A DNA stretch of 64,000 bases from Pirellulales bacterium. GTDB taxonomy: Bacteria > Planctomycetota > Planctomycetia > Pirellulales > UBA1268. A program made the translations under genes and the position numbers. Numbering within the stretch: position 1 is the first letter of the stretch; each line of letters begins with the position of its first letter. The notes under the pieces were generated by a model. The model was not told where the DNA came from. It did no database searches and was given only the letters and a program-made list of their open reading frames with translations. The stretch is from positions 124,001 through 188,000 of the forward strand of contig JAGYJY010000005.1 in the NCBI GenBank assembly GCA_018401745.1, written 5' to 3'. Shown here one piece after another: positions 25,784-36,601 of the stretch.

Positions 25784-27661
25784 GTGCCGGGATCGCAGTC
25801 TGCCAGCCATCAGCCCACGTCAGGCAGCCAGGAACGGCTGCCTGATGCAGTCGGAGAGTTGCTCTCGCGGTGGTGGGGCTTTGACACGCTGCGGCCGCTC
25901 CAGGCCGATGCCATCACGGCCGCCTTGGGCGGTCGCGACTCTCTGGTGGTGATGCCGACTGGTGGCGGCAAGAGCCTCTGTTACCAGCTGCCTCCGCTGG
26001 TCGGTGATTCGACCGATGTGGTGATCTCGCCCCTGGTGGCCCTGATGAAGGACCAGGTCGATGCGCTGGAGGCGATTGGCTACCCAGCGGCCGCGCTGTA
26101 TGCCGGCATGTCGGATGGAGAGCGGCTCTCGATCCGCAGCCGGCTCCTGGCAGGTGAGCTGCGGCTGCTGTTTACGGCGCCCGAGCGGCTGGTGAACACC
26201 GGTCTGATGGATCTGCTCGCCCGCGTGGGAGTCAGGCGGTTTGCCGTTGATGAGGCGCACTGCATCAGCCAGTGGGGGCACGACTTCCGGCCCGAGTATC
26301 GGCAGCTGGCGATGCTGCGGGATCGCTTTCCCGACGCGACGCTGCATGCGTTTACGGCCACCGCCACACCACGGGTGCGGGACGACATTGCCGCCCAGCT
26401 GGCCCTCCGCGAACCCGTCAGGCTTGTGGGCACCTTCGACCGGCCCAACCTGATCTACCGGGTGATTCCGCGGGCCGACCGCACGAACCAGGTGATGCAG
26501 ATCCTCGGCAGGCACCGTGGGGAGGCGTCGATCATCTACTGCATGAGCCGTAAGGAAACAGAAACGCTGGCGGCTCGGCTGGCCGCCGAGGGCTTTCTGG
26601 CACGGCCCTACCACGCGAAACTGACACCGGAGGCGCGGCACAGCACACAGGAGGCCTTCGCCAACGAAACGATCGACACGGTCGTCGCCACAGTCGCCTT
26701 CGGTATGGGGATCGACCGCTCCAACGTGCGGCTTGTGCTCCACACATCGCTGCCCAAGAGCCTGGAGGCCTACCAGCAGGAGACCGGACGGGCGGGCCGC
26801 GACGGCCTGGCGGCGGAGTGCGTGCTGCTCTACTCGTCGGCCGACGTGTTCAGCTGGGAGTCGCTGGTCCGCAAGACGATTGAGCAGTCGGAACTCGATC
26901 CAGTGGAGGCCGAAGGCTTTATCGCCAGCCAGCTTGAGCACCTGCATGCCATGCGGAAGTACGCCCGGGCGGCCCGCTGCCGGCACCGCGGGCTCTCGGA
27001 ATACTTTGGCCAAGCCTACAGCGAAGCCTCCTGCGGAGCGTGCGATGTGTGCCTCGGGGAGACCGAGAGCCTGCCCGACGCCACGGTCGTCGCCCAGAAG
27101 ATCCTTTCCTGCGTGTATCGAGTGGAGCAGCGGTTTGGGGTGCGGCATGTCTGCGAGGTGCTGCGGGGTGCGAAGTCTGACGGCGTGCTCCGCCACGGTC
27201 ACGACCGCCTCTCAACCTACGGCCTGCTTGCAACTCTCGATCAGCGAAGCTGTGAAAACCTGGTGCATCAGCTGCTCGACCAGGGGCTGCTGGTGCGGAG
27301 CAGTGGCGACCGGCCGGTGATTCAACTGGCTGAGGCTGCCTGGGAGGTGCTGCGAGGCAACGAGGAGGTGGTGCTGCTCACGCCTCGAGCCGGCAAGGCG
27401 AAGACCGCAAAGGTGGATGCGGATGACTGGGAGGGTATTGACCGCGAGCTTTTCGAGCAGCTGCGACGCTGGCGGCGGCGGATCTCACTGGAACGGGGCA
27501 AGCCGGCCTGGACGATCCTTGACGACAAGGCCCTGCGATCCATCGCCCGCGAGAAGCCCCTTTCTCCAGCTGCCCTGCTCCGCTGCCGCGGTGTCGGCGA
27601 AAAGCGGCTGGCAGACTTCGGTCAGGACATCCTCGACCTCGTCAGCCACGGCAGGTCGTAA
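25784..27661 (+). CDS. recQ: ATP-dependent DNA helicase RecQ
   Basis: RecQ unwinds DNA 3' to 5' in recombination and fork repair. The helicase core shows [11 protein letters not shown] (Walker A), [18 protein letters not shown] (motif II and aromatic loop), FTATAT and [10 protein letters not shown] (motif VI). The zinc-binding Cys set (CRHRG, CGACDVC) is near residues 400-425, then a winged helix and a C-terminal HRDC domain (about 540-620). The 625-aa length is typical. The start is GTG 25784 after GAGGA. It lies right after the largest repeat block. Confidence 0.95.
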   Translation: MPGSQSASHQPTSGSQERLPDAVGELLSRWWGFDTLRPLQADAITAALGGRDSLVVMPTGGGKSLCYQLPPLVGDSTDVVISPLVALMKDQVDALEAIGYPAAALYAGMSDGERLSIRSRLLAGELRLLFTAPERLVNTGLMDLLARVGVRRFAVDEAHCISQWGHDFRPEYRQLAMLRDRFPDATLHAFTATATPRVRDDIAAQLALREPVRLVGTFDRPNLIYRVIPRADRTNQVMQILGRHRGEASIIYCMSRKETETLAARLAAEGFLARPYHAKLTPEARHSTQEAFANETIDTVVATVAFGMGIDRSNVRLVLHTSLPKSLEAYQQETGRAGRDGLAAECVLLYSSADVFSWESLVRKTIEQSELDPVEAEGFIASQLEHLHAMRKYARAARCRHRGLSEYFGQAYSEASCGACDVCLGETESLPDATVVAQKILSCVYRVEQRFGVRHVCEVLRGAKSDGVLRHGHDRLSTYGLLATLDQRSCENLVHQLLDQGLLVRSSGDRPVIQLAEAAWEVLRGNEEVVLLTPRAGKAKTAKVDADDWEGIDRELFEQLRRWRRRISLERGKPAWTILDDKALRSIAREKPLSPAALLRCRGVGEKRLADFGQDILDLVSHGRS

Positions 27662-27729
27662 CACGCCCCTGAGCGGACGGACGCGTATCCTGAAATCTTT
27701 CATTTTCCCCGGCGCGTCGAGGATTCGTC

Positions 27730-29112
27730 ATGCGGCCCCTGCTGGTGATCAATGTTGTCGGCCTCACGCCGAGTCTGCTGAAACACACACCGCGGCTGCG
27801 AGCAGTCGGTCAGGCGGGCTCCATCGCGACTCTCGGCACGGTGCTTCCGGCAGTGACCTGCTCCGCCCAAGCGACCATGCTCACCGGTCGCATGCCCTGC
27901 GAGCATGGGATCGTGGGCAACGGCTGGTATTTCCGCGACATCGCGGAGGTCTGGTTCTGGCGACAGAGCAACCGGCTCGTCGGCTGCGAAGAGGAGAAGC
28001 TCTGGAACGCAGGTCGGCGTCGTTTCGGCGACCGCTTCACCGTTGCCAAGATGTTCTGGTGGTACAACATGTATGCGGAGGTCGATCTGGCCGCCACGCC
28101 GCGGCCCGTCTACGCGGCAGACGGCCGCAAGCTGCCGAGCATCTACACCGACCCGCCTGAGCTGAAGGCCGACCTGCAGGGCGGCCTGGGCCAGTTTCCC
28201 CTCTTCGACTTCTGGGGGCCGAAGGCCGGGATCCGCTCCTCAGCCTGGATTGCCGACGCAACGCAGCGAGTGATGGAGCGGGAGCAGCCCTCCGTCACGC
28301 TCTGCTATCTGCCACATCTCGACTACGACCTGCAGCGGTTTGGGCCGCATGCTCCTGAGGCCGTGCGGGCCTGCGGCGAGATCGATGCGGTGGCCGGTGG
28401 TCTGGCCGAGTGGGCGATTGAGCGCGGCCACACCGTCGCTGTGCTCAGCGAATACGGCATCACGCCGGTGTCGGATGGCGTGCACCTCAACCGGGCGCTG
28501 CGGAAGGCGGGCCTGGTGCGGGTGCAGGAGGTCGACCTCGGCTGGGAGCTGCTCGATTGCGGTGCCTGCGAGGCCTTCGCGGTGGCCGACCATCAGCTTG
28601 CGCACGTGTATGTCAAGAACCCGCAGCGGATCGGCGAGGTGAAGGCGATCCTGGAGAGCACCCCCGGTGTGGCGGAAGTGCTCGATCGCGGCGCCCAGGC
28701 GGCCTATGGCATTCACCACGAGCGGGCTGGTGAGCTGGTCGCCGTCGCGGCTCCCGACCGATGGTTTACCTACTACTACTGGCTGGATGACGCGAAGATG
28801 CCCGACTTCGCCCGCTCCGTCGACATCCATCGCAAGCCAGGCTACGACCCGGTCGAGCTCTTCGTTGATCCGGCGCTCGCGTTTCCAAAGCTTCGCATTG
28901 CTGGCAAACTCGCCAAAAAGATGCTCGGCTTCCGCATGCTGATGGATGTGATCGGCACCGACGCACGGCTTGTGCGAGGCTCGCATGGCTGCCTGCCGGC
29001 ATCCACCGACGACGGCCCTCTGCTGCTCACGAGCGACTCCCGCAGCCGCAGCGATCACGTGGCGATGACCGATGTCCGAGACCTCCTGCTCGACCTGATC
29101 GCGGACGCCTAA
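27730..29112 (+). CDS. Alkaline phosphatase superfamily (type I phosphodiesterase/pyrophosphatase-like) protein
   Basis: This 460-aa soluble protein resembles phosphodiesterase/nucleotide pyrophosphatase members. There is an N-terminal strand PLLVINVVGL, a candidate nucleophile Thr in LPAVTCSAQATMLTG, a metal-site-like YLPHLDYDLQRFGP, AVLSEYGITPV where many members have SDHGM, and RGSHGCLP near the end. The Asp and His ligands are thus partly non-standard. No signal peptide is seen. The substrate is unknown. It lies 68 bp after recQ and 21 bp before the 5-oxoprolinase gene. Confidence 0.8.
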   Translation: MRPLLVINVVGLTPSLLKHTPRLRAVGQAGSIATLGTVLPAVTCSAQATMLTGRMPCEHGIVGNGWYFRDIAEVWFWRQSNRLVGCEEEKLWNAGRRRFGDRFTVAKMFWWYNMYAEVDLAATPRPVYAADGRKLPSIYTDPPELKADLQGGLGQFPLFDFWGPKAGIRSSAWIADATQRVMEREQPSVTLCYLPHLDYDLQRFGPHAPEAVRACGEIDAVAGGLAEWAIERGHTVAVLSEYGITPVSDGVHLNRALRKAGLVRVQEVDLGWELLDCGACEAFAVADHQLAHVYVKNPQRIGEVKAILESTPGVAEVLDRGAQAAYGIHHERAGELVAVAAPDRWFTYYYWLDDAKMPDFARSVDIHRKPGYDPVELFVDPALAFPKLRIAGKLAKKMLGFRMLMDVIGTDARLVRGSHGCLPASTDDGPLLLTSDSRSRSDHVAMTDVRDLLLDLIADA

Positions 29113-29133
29113 CGGGGAAGAGACGGTGGCGAC

Positions 29134-31566
29134 ATGCAGCTGCTTGGCGATGCTGCCCTGACGATCCCGGTCTCGGGGCAGGCGGGCTCCGCGAGCACGA
29201 CCGCTGCCGTGCGGGCGCTTGCCGAGGCGATCCACGCGGCGGCCCTGGCTGACGTGGTCGACATCGTGCCCTCGCCAGACCGCGTGACGGTCTGCTACGA
29301 CCTGGCGGCTGCCGGCCGGCTCGATGAGTTGCAGGCATCGCTTGCCGCGATCGCGAGTGATGCCGCTCCCCACCGAAAAGACCACGCAGCCACGGTCCAT
29401 GAGATTCCCGTCTCCTACGGCGGCGATGCCGGGCCCGATCTCGATGAGGTCTGCCGGGAGTGCGGCCTCGATCGCGACACGCTGATCCGTCGGCACACGG
29501 GGGGCGACTACCTGGTCACCGCCGTTGGCTTCACGCCAGGGTTTGCCTATCTCGGCGGGCTCGACCCCAGCCTGACCACTCCGCGGCGAGCCACACCTCG
29601 CACGCGGGTGCCCGCGGGCTCCGTCGGCATCGGCGGGGCCCAGACTGGCGTCTACCCCTTTGCCAGCCCTGGAGGCTGGCAGATCATTGGCCACACCGAC
29701 GTGCAATTCTTTGATCCCGAGGCAGACCACCCCGCTCTCTGCCGGGTGGGCGACCGGCTGCGGTTTGTCGAGGCCCGCGGGAACGCCAATCTGCCGAGGC
29801 CTCCGCTCGGGGAAGCCCGGGCAACGGATCGGTCCTCCCGGCACGGCCTGACCGTGCTCAGCCCAGGGCTGATGACCACGGTGCAGGACCTTGGGCGGCC
29901 TGGCTATCGGGCCTGCGGTGTGACGCCCGGCGGTGCCGCCGACGCCGCCGCCGCTGCCGTGGCCAATCTGCTGGTGGGAAACCCTCCAGGGGCCGCTGTG
30001 CTTGAGCTGACGCTGGCGGGCCCAGCGGTGCGGTGTGAGCGCGACCTGCGTGTGGCCCTCACGGGTGCGACGTTCCCCGGCCTTGCCGGCTGGCGGCCGA
30101 TCGAACTGGCAGCCGGGAGCACGCTCACACTCGGCCACGCCACCCATGGCTGCCGCGGCTACCTGGCGATTGCCGGCGGCATCGACGTGCCGGCAGTGCT
30201 CGGCAGCCGCAGCACCCATCTGGCAGCCGGCTTCGGGGGGCTTGCAGGTCGTCCGCTGCAACCCGGCGATCGACTCATGATCGGCACAGAACGCACGCCA
30301 GCGACCGACCCACACTGGAGCCTGGCCCCCGACCTACTCCCGCTGCCGGCTCCCTCGGCTCGGCTGCGACTGATCCTGCCCGAGCCGACGGCCGTCGCAT
30401 CATCCAACTGCTTCACGAGGACCTACCGCGTCAGCTCGCAGTCGGATCGGATGGGCCTGCGGCTGACCGGCGCGGCGATCGAGCACCACGGCGATGGCAT
30501 CTCCCGAGCCGTGGTCCCAGGGACGGTTCAGCTGCCTCCAGACGGCCAGCCGATCCTGCTGCTGGCCGACAGCCAGACGATTGGTGGCTATCCTGTGCTC
30601 GGACATGTTGCCTCAGCTGACCTGCGGCTGGCGGCCCAGCTGCGGCCCGGTGATGAGGTCGTTTTTGAGCCCGTGTCACGGGCCAAGGCCCAGGCCGCCT
30701 GGCAACGGCAGCAAGAGCTGCTAGCCGACATCGCAGCGCGGATCGAGGCCCGCTGGTCGCACCGCTTGCTGCCGCCCCACGCTCAGATGACCTCTCCCCT
30801 GATGACACGCTCCATGTCTCCCCCGCGGTCCATCGATCTCAACTGCGATGTCGGTGAGGCTGCCGGACATGACGACTCGCTCATCCCGCTCGTCTCCTCC
30901 ATCAACATTGCCTGCGGTGGCCATGCCGGCGACACGGCAACCATGCTGGCCACGCTCCAGCTGGCCCAGCTGCATGGCGTGGCGGTCGGCGGCCACCCCG
31001 GCCACCCCGACCGCCAACACTTCGGACGTCGGCAGCTGACGATTGCTGCGGGAGATGCAGCGCGGCTCGTCTGCGAACAGCTGGAAACGCTGGAGACCCT
31101 GGCCACGTGTCCGCTCGACCACGTCAAGCTCCACGGCGGCCTCTACCACCAGGTCGCCTACGACCGTGAGCTCGCTGCCGCCGTTTGCAGCAGCCTGGCG
31201 CGGAGCTGGCCTGGCATGCGAATCGTGCTGCCGGTGGGAGCCCCGGCGATCGCCGTGGCGATCGCGCATGGCCTGCGTGTGTCGCGCGAGGCGTTTCTCG
31301 ATCGGGCCTACGATGACGACGGGCGGCTCGTGCCGCGGAGCGAGCCCGGCAGCGTGCTCAGCGACGCCCGCGAGGTTGCCGAGCGGGCGGTGCAGCTGGT
31401 CACCGAGGGCCGGCTTCGCAGCCGCAGTGGCCGCGACCTGCCGCTCGTCAGCGACACCCTCTGCCTGCATGGCGATGGACCGGGTGCTGTTGCCCTGCTC
31501 CGTGCGGTGCGACGCGTCTTTGCCGAGGAAGGCATTCTTGTCCGGCCGTCTGCGGCTTCCGCGTGA
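29134..31566 (+). CDS. pxpBCA: 5-oxoprolinase with PxpB, PxpC and PxpA fused in one chain
   Basis: The three subunits of prokaryotic ATP-dependent 5-oxoprolinase, which opens 5-oxoproline to glutamate, are joined in one 810-aa protein. Residues 1 to about 225 match PxpB (HTGGDYLVTAVGFTPGFAYL). About 235-545 match PxpC (SPGLMTTVQDLGRPGYRACG, then the VVPGTVQLPPDGQPI region). About 561-810 match PxpA, the LamB/YcsF family: IDLNCDVGEAAGHD, INIACGGHAGD, VKLHGGLYHQVAYD, AFLDRAYDDDGRLVPRS and LCLHGDGPGAV. A 15-residue linker precedes PxpA. PxpB-PxpC fusions are known; the complete fusion is unusual. No frame break is seen. Confidence 0.9.
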   Translation: MQLLGDAALTIPVSGQAGSASTTAAVRALAEAIHAAALADVVDIVPSPDRVTVCYDLAAAGRLDELQASLAAIASDAAPHRKDHAATVHEIPVSYGGDAGPDLDEVCRECGLDRDTLIRRHTGGDYLVTAVGFTPGFAYLGGLDPSLTTPRRATPRTRVPAGSVGIGGAQTGVYPFASPGGWQIIGHTDVQFFDPEADHPALCRVGDRLRFVEARGNANLPRPPLGEARATDRSSRHGLTVLSPGLMTTVQDLGRPGYRACGVTPGGAADAAAAAVANLLVGNPPGAAVLELTLAGPAVRCERDLRVALTGATFPGLAGWRPIELAAGSTLTLGHATHGCRGYLAIAGGIDVPAVLGSRSTHLAAGFGGLAGRPLQPGDRLMIGTERTPATDPHWSLAPDLLPLPAPSARLRLILPEPTAVASSNCFTRTYRVSSQSDRMGLRLTGAAIEHHGDGISRAVVPGTVQLPPDGQPILLLADSQTIGGYPVLGHVASADLRLAAQLRPGDEVVFEPVSRAKAQAAWQRQQELLADIAARIEARWSHRLLPPHAQMTSPLMTRSMSPPRSIDLNCDVGEAAGHDDSLIPLVSSINIACGGHAGDTATMLATLQLAQLHGVAVGGHPGHPDRQHFGRRQLTIAAGDAARLVCEQLETLETLATCPLDHVKLHGGLYHQVAYDRELAAAVCSSLARSWPGMRIVLPVGAPAIAVAIAHGLRVSREAFLDRAYDDDGRLVPRSEPGSVLSDAREVAERAVQLVTEGRLRSRSGRDLPLVSDTLCLHGDGPGAVALLRAVRRVFAEEGILVRPSAASA

Positions 31567-31581
31567 GACTTCCGCCACCAC

Positions 31582-33789
31582 TCAGCTGCGGTCTGCGTGC
31601 CGCACCAGCCGCCAGCAGCGGTGAATCCGCTGGTTGCGAAAGTCTTCTGGGATCGTTCGCCGCGTGATCTCACGGATCGTGTAGTGCTCGTCGAGCAGAT
31701 CGTCGTGGAGCCGAAACCGCCGGGAGTTGTTGGAGAAGTAGACAACACCCCCCGGCGTCATTCGTTCAGCGAGGTCCACAAGCAAAGCGGCGTGGTCTTC
31801 CTGCACATCCCACGGCAGCGGGCTCTTGGCCGAGCGTGAAAAGGTGGGCGGATCGACCACGGCCAGGTCAAACGGCTCTCTCCGCCAGTGGGCAAGAAAG
31901 CTGCGGGCCTCATCACGGTAGGTCTGATGCCGACGTGTGTCACCACAATCGTTGGCCCACAGATTGCGACGCGTCCACTCAAGATAGGTGTTGGAGAGAT
32001 CCACACTGGCCGTCTCAGCAGCCCCTGCTGCTGCTGCCGCGACGCTAAAGCTGCCGGTGTAGCAGAAGAGGTTGAGGAAGCGTCGGCCGCGAGCTTCTTC
32101 GGCAACGAGCCGCCGGGTGGTGCGGTGGTCGAGAAAGAGCCCCGTATCGAGATAGTCGGAGAGATTGACCTCAAAGCGGAGGTCCCCCTCCCGCACGTTC
32201 AGCGTGGCTCCTCGCTCATCGAGTTTCTCATACTGCCCACCATGCCGCTGACGTCGCCGCACCTTGAGGAACGCCTGAGCAGGCGGCACGCCGAGTTCGG
32301 CAACGGCTGCCTCAAGCATCTGCGAGAGCCAGACATCGTGCTCGATCTCGGTACGGTCATGGGGACGGTCGTATTCGGCGGCGTGCAGCCAGCCGGCATA
32401 CCAGTCGATCGCCAGCGGAATCTCGGGAATGTCGCGGTCGTAGATGCGGAAGGCCTCAGCGCCCTGTCGGCGAGCCCATTTCGCCAGATGCCGAAACCGC
32501 TTGGCGAGCCGACGGCGAAAGTCGCCGGTCTGGTCATCCACGGTGCGGCCCTCGCGGCGAACAGCCATTGGCTGCGAGGAGAGCTCGCGTCGGCGGATCT
32601 CCGCCACCAGCAGTCGACAGTCGAGCGGGCCGTTCTGCAGCGGCATCCGCAGCCGCGGCTTGAGGCCAAACTGCCGCGCGGCCGGAGTGTTGGGGGCGAG
32701 GACCGCTGCCTGCCAGCCACCAAAGCCTGCAAACAGCCAGTCGCCGAGCCGCCTAAAGATCGCGCCATCGCGAGCGGTCGGCAGCCGCTCGCCATAGGGA
32801 GGATTTGTGACGACCAGCCCCGAATCGGCTGGCGGTGTTACTCGATCAAAGGCCGCGGTGGAAAACCGAACCCAGTCGGCCACCCCAGCCCGCGCGGCGT
32901 TGGCGAGAGCCACCGCCTCCATGGCTGGATCGAGATCACTGCCCTGCAGGACGCACGCCGGCGGCTGAATCCTCCCCTCCAGCTCGGCGATCAGCCGAGC
33001 CGCGAGTTCTCGATCGCAGTCGTGAAACCGCAGAAAGCCATGGTCACCCCGCCGCGCCCGAGCGAGACCAGCCGCCATGCCGGCAGCCACCTGCGCCGCC
33101 TCAATCACAAAGGTGCCAGAGCCACACATCGGGTCGAGCAGGGCCGCCGGAAGCGGCTGCTCGCCATCTGCAGCCGGCCAGCCGGCCATGGCCAGAATGC
33201 CCGCTGCCAGCACTTCCGATAGTGGTGCGACGCCCGTGGCTGGCCGCCATCCCCGCTGATGCAGCGATCGGCCGGCGGCGTCGCGCGAGAGCGTGGCGGT
33301 CGAGCCCACGAGGTGCAGGGCGAAGCGGTGGGTCGCCCCCCGCAGCTGCACATCGGGCCGCCAGCCGGCCTGCTCCCGCAGGCGATCAACGATCGCATCC
33401 TTGACAAGCTGTGCCGCATAGAGCGAATGGCTCACAAACGTGTCGTGGATCACCGCATCGATCCGCAGCGTGTCGCCCTGATGCAGCAGTTCTGGCCACG
33501 CCAGTGACGAGACCGCTGCGTAGAGTTCGTCTTCGTTCTGCACGGCGAAGCGGCCGAGTGGCTCGAGCACCCGAATCACCGTGCGGCACTCGAGCACCGC
33601 GCGGTAGAGCGTTTCGGTTGAGCCCGAAAACTCAACCGTGCGGCGGCCGATCCGCAGGTCTCCGGCTCCCAAATGCAAGAGTTCCGCAGCGAGAACCTCT
33701 TCTAGGCCACCCAAGGTGCGGGCGGTCAGCCGGGGCGGCTCATCAGGGGAAGGTGGTGGGAGAGGTCGCAGGGATTCAGCGGAAGCCAT
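31582..33789 (-). CDS. rlmKL: Bifunctional 23S rRNA methyltransferase RlmKL
   Basis: RlmKL methylates G2445 (RlmL half) and G2069 (RlmK half) of 23S rRNA. The 735-aa protein has an N-terminal THUMP region, then the RlmL SAM site DPMCGSGTFVIEAA and NPPYGERL (about 218-330). The RlmK half carries FLNLFCYTGSFSVAAAAAGA and AVVDPPTFSRS. Length matches the fused family. Its start overlaps the end of the P-type ATPase gene by 14 bp, and it converges on the 5-oxoprolinase gene with a 15-bp gap. Confidence 0.94.
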   Translation of the reverse strand: MASAESLRPLPPPSPDEPPRLTARTLGGLEEVLAAELLHLGAGDLRIGRRTVEFSGSTETLYRAVLECRTVIRVLEPLGRFAVQNEDELYAAVSSLAWPELLHQGDTLRIDAVIHDTFVSHSLYAAQLVKDAIVDRLREQAGWRPDVQLRGATHRFALHLVGSTATLSRDAAGRSLHQRGWRPATGVAPLSEVLAAGILAMAGWPAADGEQPLPAALLDPMCGSGTFVIEAAQVAAGMAAGLARARRGDHGFLRFHDCDRELAARLIAELEGRIQPPACVLQGSDLDPAMEAVALANAARAGVADWVRFSTAAFDRVTPPADSGLVVTNPPYGERLPTARDGAIFRRLGDWLFAGFGGWQAAVLAPNTPAARQFGLKPRLRMPLQNGPLDCRLLVAEIRRRELSSQPMAVRREGRTVDDQTGDFRRRLAKRFRHLAKWARRQGAEAFRIYDRDIPEIPLAIDWYAGWLHAAEYDRPHDRTEIEHDVWLSQMLEAAVAELGVPPAQAFLKVRRRQRHGGQYEKLDERGATLNVREGDLRFEVNLSDYLDTGLFLDHRTTRRLVAEEARGRRFLNLFCYTGSFSVAAAAAGAAETASVDLSNTYLEWTRRNLWANDCGDTRRHQTYRDEARSFLAHWRREPFDLAVVDPPTFSRSAKSPLPWDVQEDHAALLVDLAERMTPGGVVYFSNNSRRFRLHDDLLDEHYTIREITRRTIPEDFRNQRIHRCWRLVRHADRS

Positions 33790-36531
33790 ACCGCACCATC
33801 TTTATGAGTTCGATCACGGTCACCGGGATCAGGGAGAGGCCAAGGATCTGCAGCCAGGCGTCGGCCACGCCCTCGTGCACGTCAAACACCTCACGAGCCA
33901 CCGGCAGACTGACGACCGCCAGCTGGAGGCCAGCCGAGACGAGGATCGCCAGAATCAGCGCGGGATTGGCAAAAAAGCCCCGCATCGGCGCAATCGCCCG
34001 AGTCACTGCGGCAGCCGATGGTAAAGAAGAGCTGGGAAAACGCCGCCACGCAGAAGGTGATGGAACGGGCCCGCGCCGGCGTGATCCGGATTCCCGCGGT
34101 AGGCCAGCCAGTAGGCTGCCACGCAGACCCCCGCAATCAGCATGCCGTGGGAGAGGATCATCAGGCCCCGCTCCAGCGTGATCACCGGCTCCCGCGGCGG
34201 CCGTGGCTGCCGCTGCATGATGTCGGGCTCGGTGGTCTCCATCCCCAAGGCGAGCGCCGGCAGGCCGTCGGTGACCAGATTGATCCAGAGGATCTGAATC
34301 GCGAGCAGGGGCGGCGGCCAGCCGGCAGCCGCCGCAACAAACATCAAGAGCACCTCACCGGCATTGCAAGAGAGGAGATAGTGGATGAACTTCTGAATAT
34401 TGTCGTAGATGCCTCGGCCTTCCTCGACTGCGGTAATAATCGAGGCGAAGTTGTCGTCGGTGAGCACCATGTCGCTCGACTCTTTGGTGACATCGGTGCC
34501 GGTGATGCCCATCGCGATCCCGATGTCAGCCGCTTTCACTGCCGGCGCGTCGTTGACGCCATCACCGGTCATCGCCACCACATCGCCGCGGCTCCGCCAG
34601 GCGTTGACCACACGGAGTTTGTGCTCGGCCGACACGCGGGCATAGACCGCAATCGACTCCACCCGTGCGGCCAAGGCTTCATCGGAGAGCTTGTCGAGAA
34701 ACTCCCCGGTGACCACCGTCTCGTCTGCCTCCGCCTGAGAGCCATCGATCATCTGCAGTTCGCGGGCAATCGCCCGTGCGGTGGCAGGATGGTCGCCCGT
34801 GATCATCACGGGCCGAATGCCGGCGGTCCGGCAGGTGGCCATCGCCGCTCGCACCTCATCGCGAGGCGGGTCGATCATGCCGACGAGCCCAACAAACACC
34901 AGGTCGCGCTCGGCATACTCCCCCTCCGCCTCCGTCGCAGGCTCGCGGGAGGCAAAGGCGAGCACCCGCAGGGCATTGGCAGCCATCCGGGCGTTGATCT
35001 CACGAATCACGGCTCGCCGCTGCTCATCCAACGGCACAACCACGCCCTGCCGGCGCTCGGCCACACACTTTTCAAGCAGCACTTCGGGAGCCCCTTTGGT
35101 GTACATCACCGGACCACCGTCCCCCAGTACGACAACCGACATCGTCTTGCGTTCGGAGTCGAAGGGGATCTCGTAGGCCACCTTGCCGCGGCTTCCAGGA
35201 TCGATGCCGGCCTTCATGGCAACGGAGATCAGCGCTCCCTCCGTCGGATCTCCGACGACCTCCCAGGCATCCCCCTCGCCACAAGGCGAAACCTTGGCAT
35301 TGTTGCACCAGGCGGCAATCGTGAGCAGATGGCCCAGATCGGGGTCTGCCTTGGCATCCACCGGCACGGCCGTCGCGTCGCCGTGGCTGCGGGTAAACTC
35401 GCCGTGGGGAGCGTAGCCAGAACCCGAAACATGCACGCGGCCCTCAGCGGTTTCGATCTCGCGAACTGTCATCTCGTTGCGGGTCAGCGTGCCGGTTTTG
35501 TCGGAGCAGATCACCGTCACGCTGCCGAGCGTCTCCACGCTGGGCAGCTTCCGCACCAGGGCATTGCGGGCCACCATCCGCTGCAGGCCGATCGCCAGCA
35601 CAAGGGTGACCACCGCCGGCAGCCCCTCGGGCACCGCCGCCACGGCAAGGCTCGCTGAGAACAGGAGCAGCTCGAAGAAGTCCTGCTCACCTCGCCAGCT
35701 TTCCAGTCCAAAGATGATCGCCACAATCGCCAGGCAGAAGACGATCAAAATGCGGCCGAGTTCGCTGAGCCGCCGCTGCAGGGGCGTGACTTCGGGATGC
35801 CAGCGGGAGAGCATGCCGGCAATGTGGCCGAGTTCTGTCTGCATGCCGGTCGCCACGATCACGGCCGTGCTGTGGCCGGCGGCCACGACCGTGCCGGAAT
35901 AGACCATCGTCCGCCGGTCGCCCAGCGGGGCGGCCTCAGCGAGCACCGCCTCGGCTTCTTTCTCGGTGGGCACGCTCTCACCTGTGAGGGCGGCTTCCTG
36001 CACCCGCAGGCTGAAGGCCTCTAGCAGCCGGGCGTCCGCCGGCACATTGTCGCCGGCCTCAAGCTCGATGATGTCGCCAGGCACAAGATCAGCAGCTGGC
36101 ACGCCAACGAGCTGGCCGCCTCGCAGCACCTTCGCCAGCGGAGCCGACAGCTTCTGGAGCGAGGCCAGGGCCCGCTCGGCCCGGGCTTCTTGCACGTAGC
36201 CGATGATGCCGTTGACGATCACGATCGCCAGAATCGCCGCGGTTTCGACCCACTCCTCAAGCAGCCCAGAGATGATCGCCGCCACGATCAGAATCCAGAT
36301 CACAAGATCCTGGAACTGAGCTGCCAGCCGCTTCCAGGCAGGCAGCGGAGGCTCTTCGGCAAGCGCGTTGGGGCCGACGTCGCTGCGTCGTGCCTGCACC
36401 TCGTCGCCCGAGAGCCCCGTTGTGGAAGCAACGCCCTGCCGCCCAAGCACGTGCTCTGCGGAGAGCGCGTGCCAGGCCGTCCCAGCCTGGCGCTGCTGCT
36501 GATCACTCACCCGCGTGTCGCCTCCTCGCAT
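33776..36531 (-). CDS. P-type ATPase, Ca2+/cation type IIA-like (two frame breaks near the 3' end)
   Basis: A membrane pump of the SERCA/PMR1-like group. Motifs in order: TGESVPTEKE (actuator), VPEGLPAVVTLV (M4), DKTGTLTRNE with phosphorylated Asp, KGAPEVLL (nucleotide site), MITGDHPATA, MTGDGVNDAPA and SCNAGEVLLM (M5) before LVTDGLPALALG. The last membrane helices are split by two one-base insertions, near 34062-34080 and 34004-34012. Corrected, ARSITFCVAAFSQLFFTIG and GFFANPALILAILVSAGLQL follow in order to a stop at 33776 (about 918 aa). It follows the exchanger gene by 70 bp. Confidence 0.9.
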
Positions 36532-36601
36532 GGCTTTTCATTGTTGACCTGAGACCACCGCCGCGACGGCTGAGCTTCTCCCACGAGTATCGGCCGCGGG
36601 C

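Noticed and set aside
28240..30315. Minus-strand open frame of 691 codons opposite the phosphatase-like and 5-oxoprolinase genes
   Set aside because: It crosses two recognisable plus-strand genes and shows no domain pattern; it is a codon-bias shadow.
29134..31566. Urea carboxylase/allophanate hydrolase reading of the KipI-KipA fusion
   Set aside because: No biotin carboxylase or amidase domain is present, and a full LamB/YcsF (PxpA) domain follows, which indicates 5-oxoprolinase.
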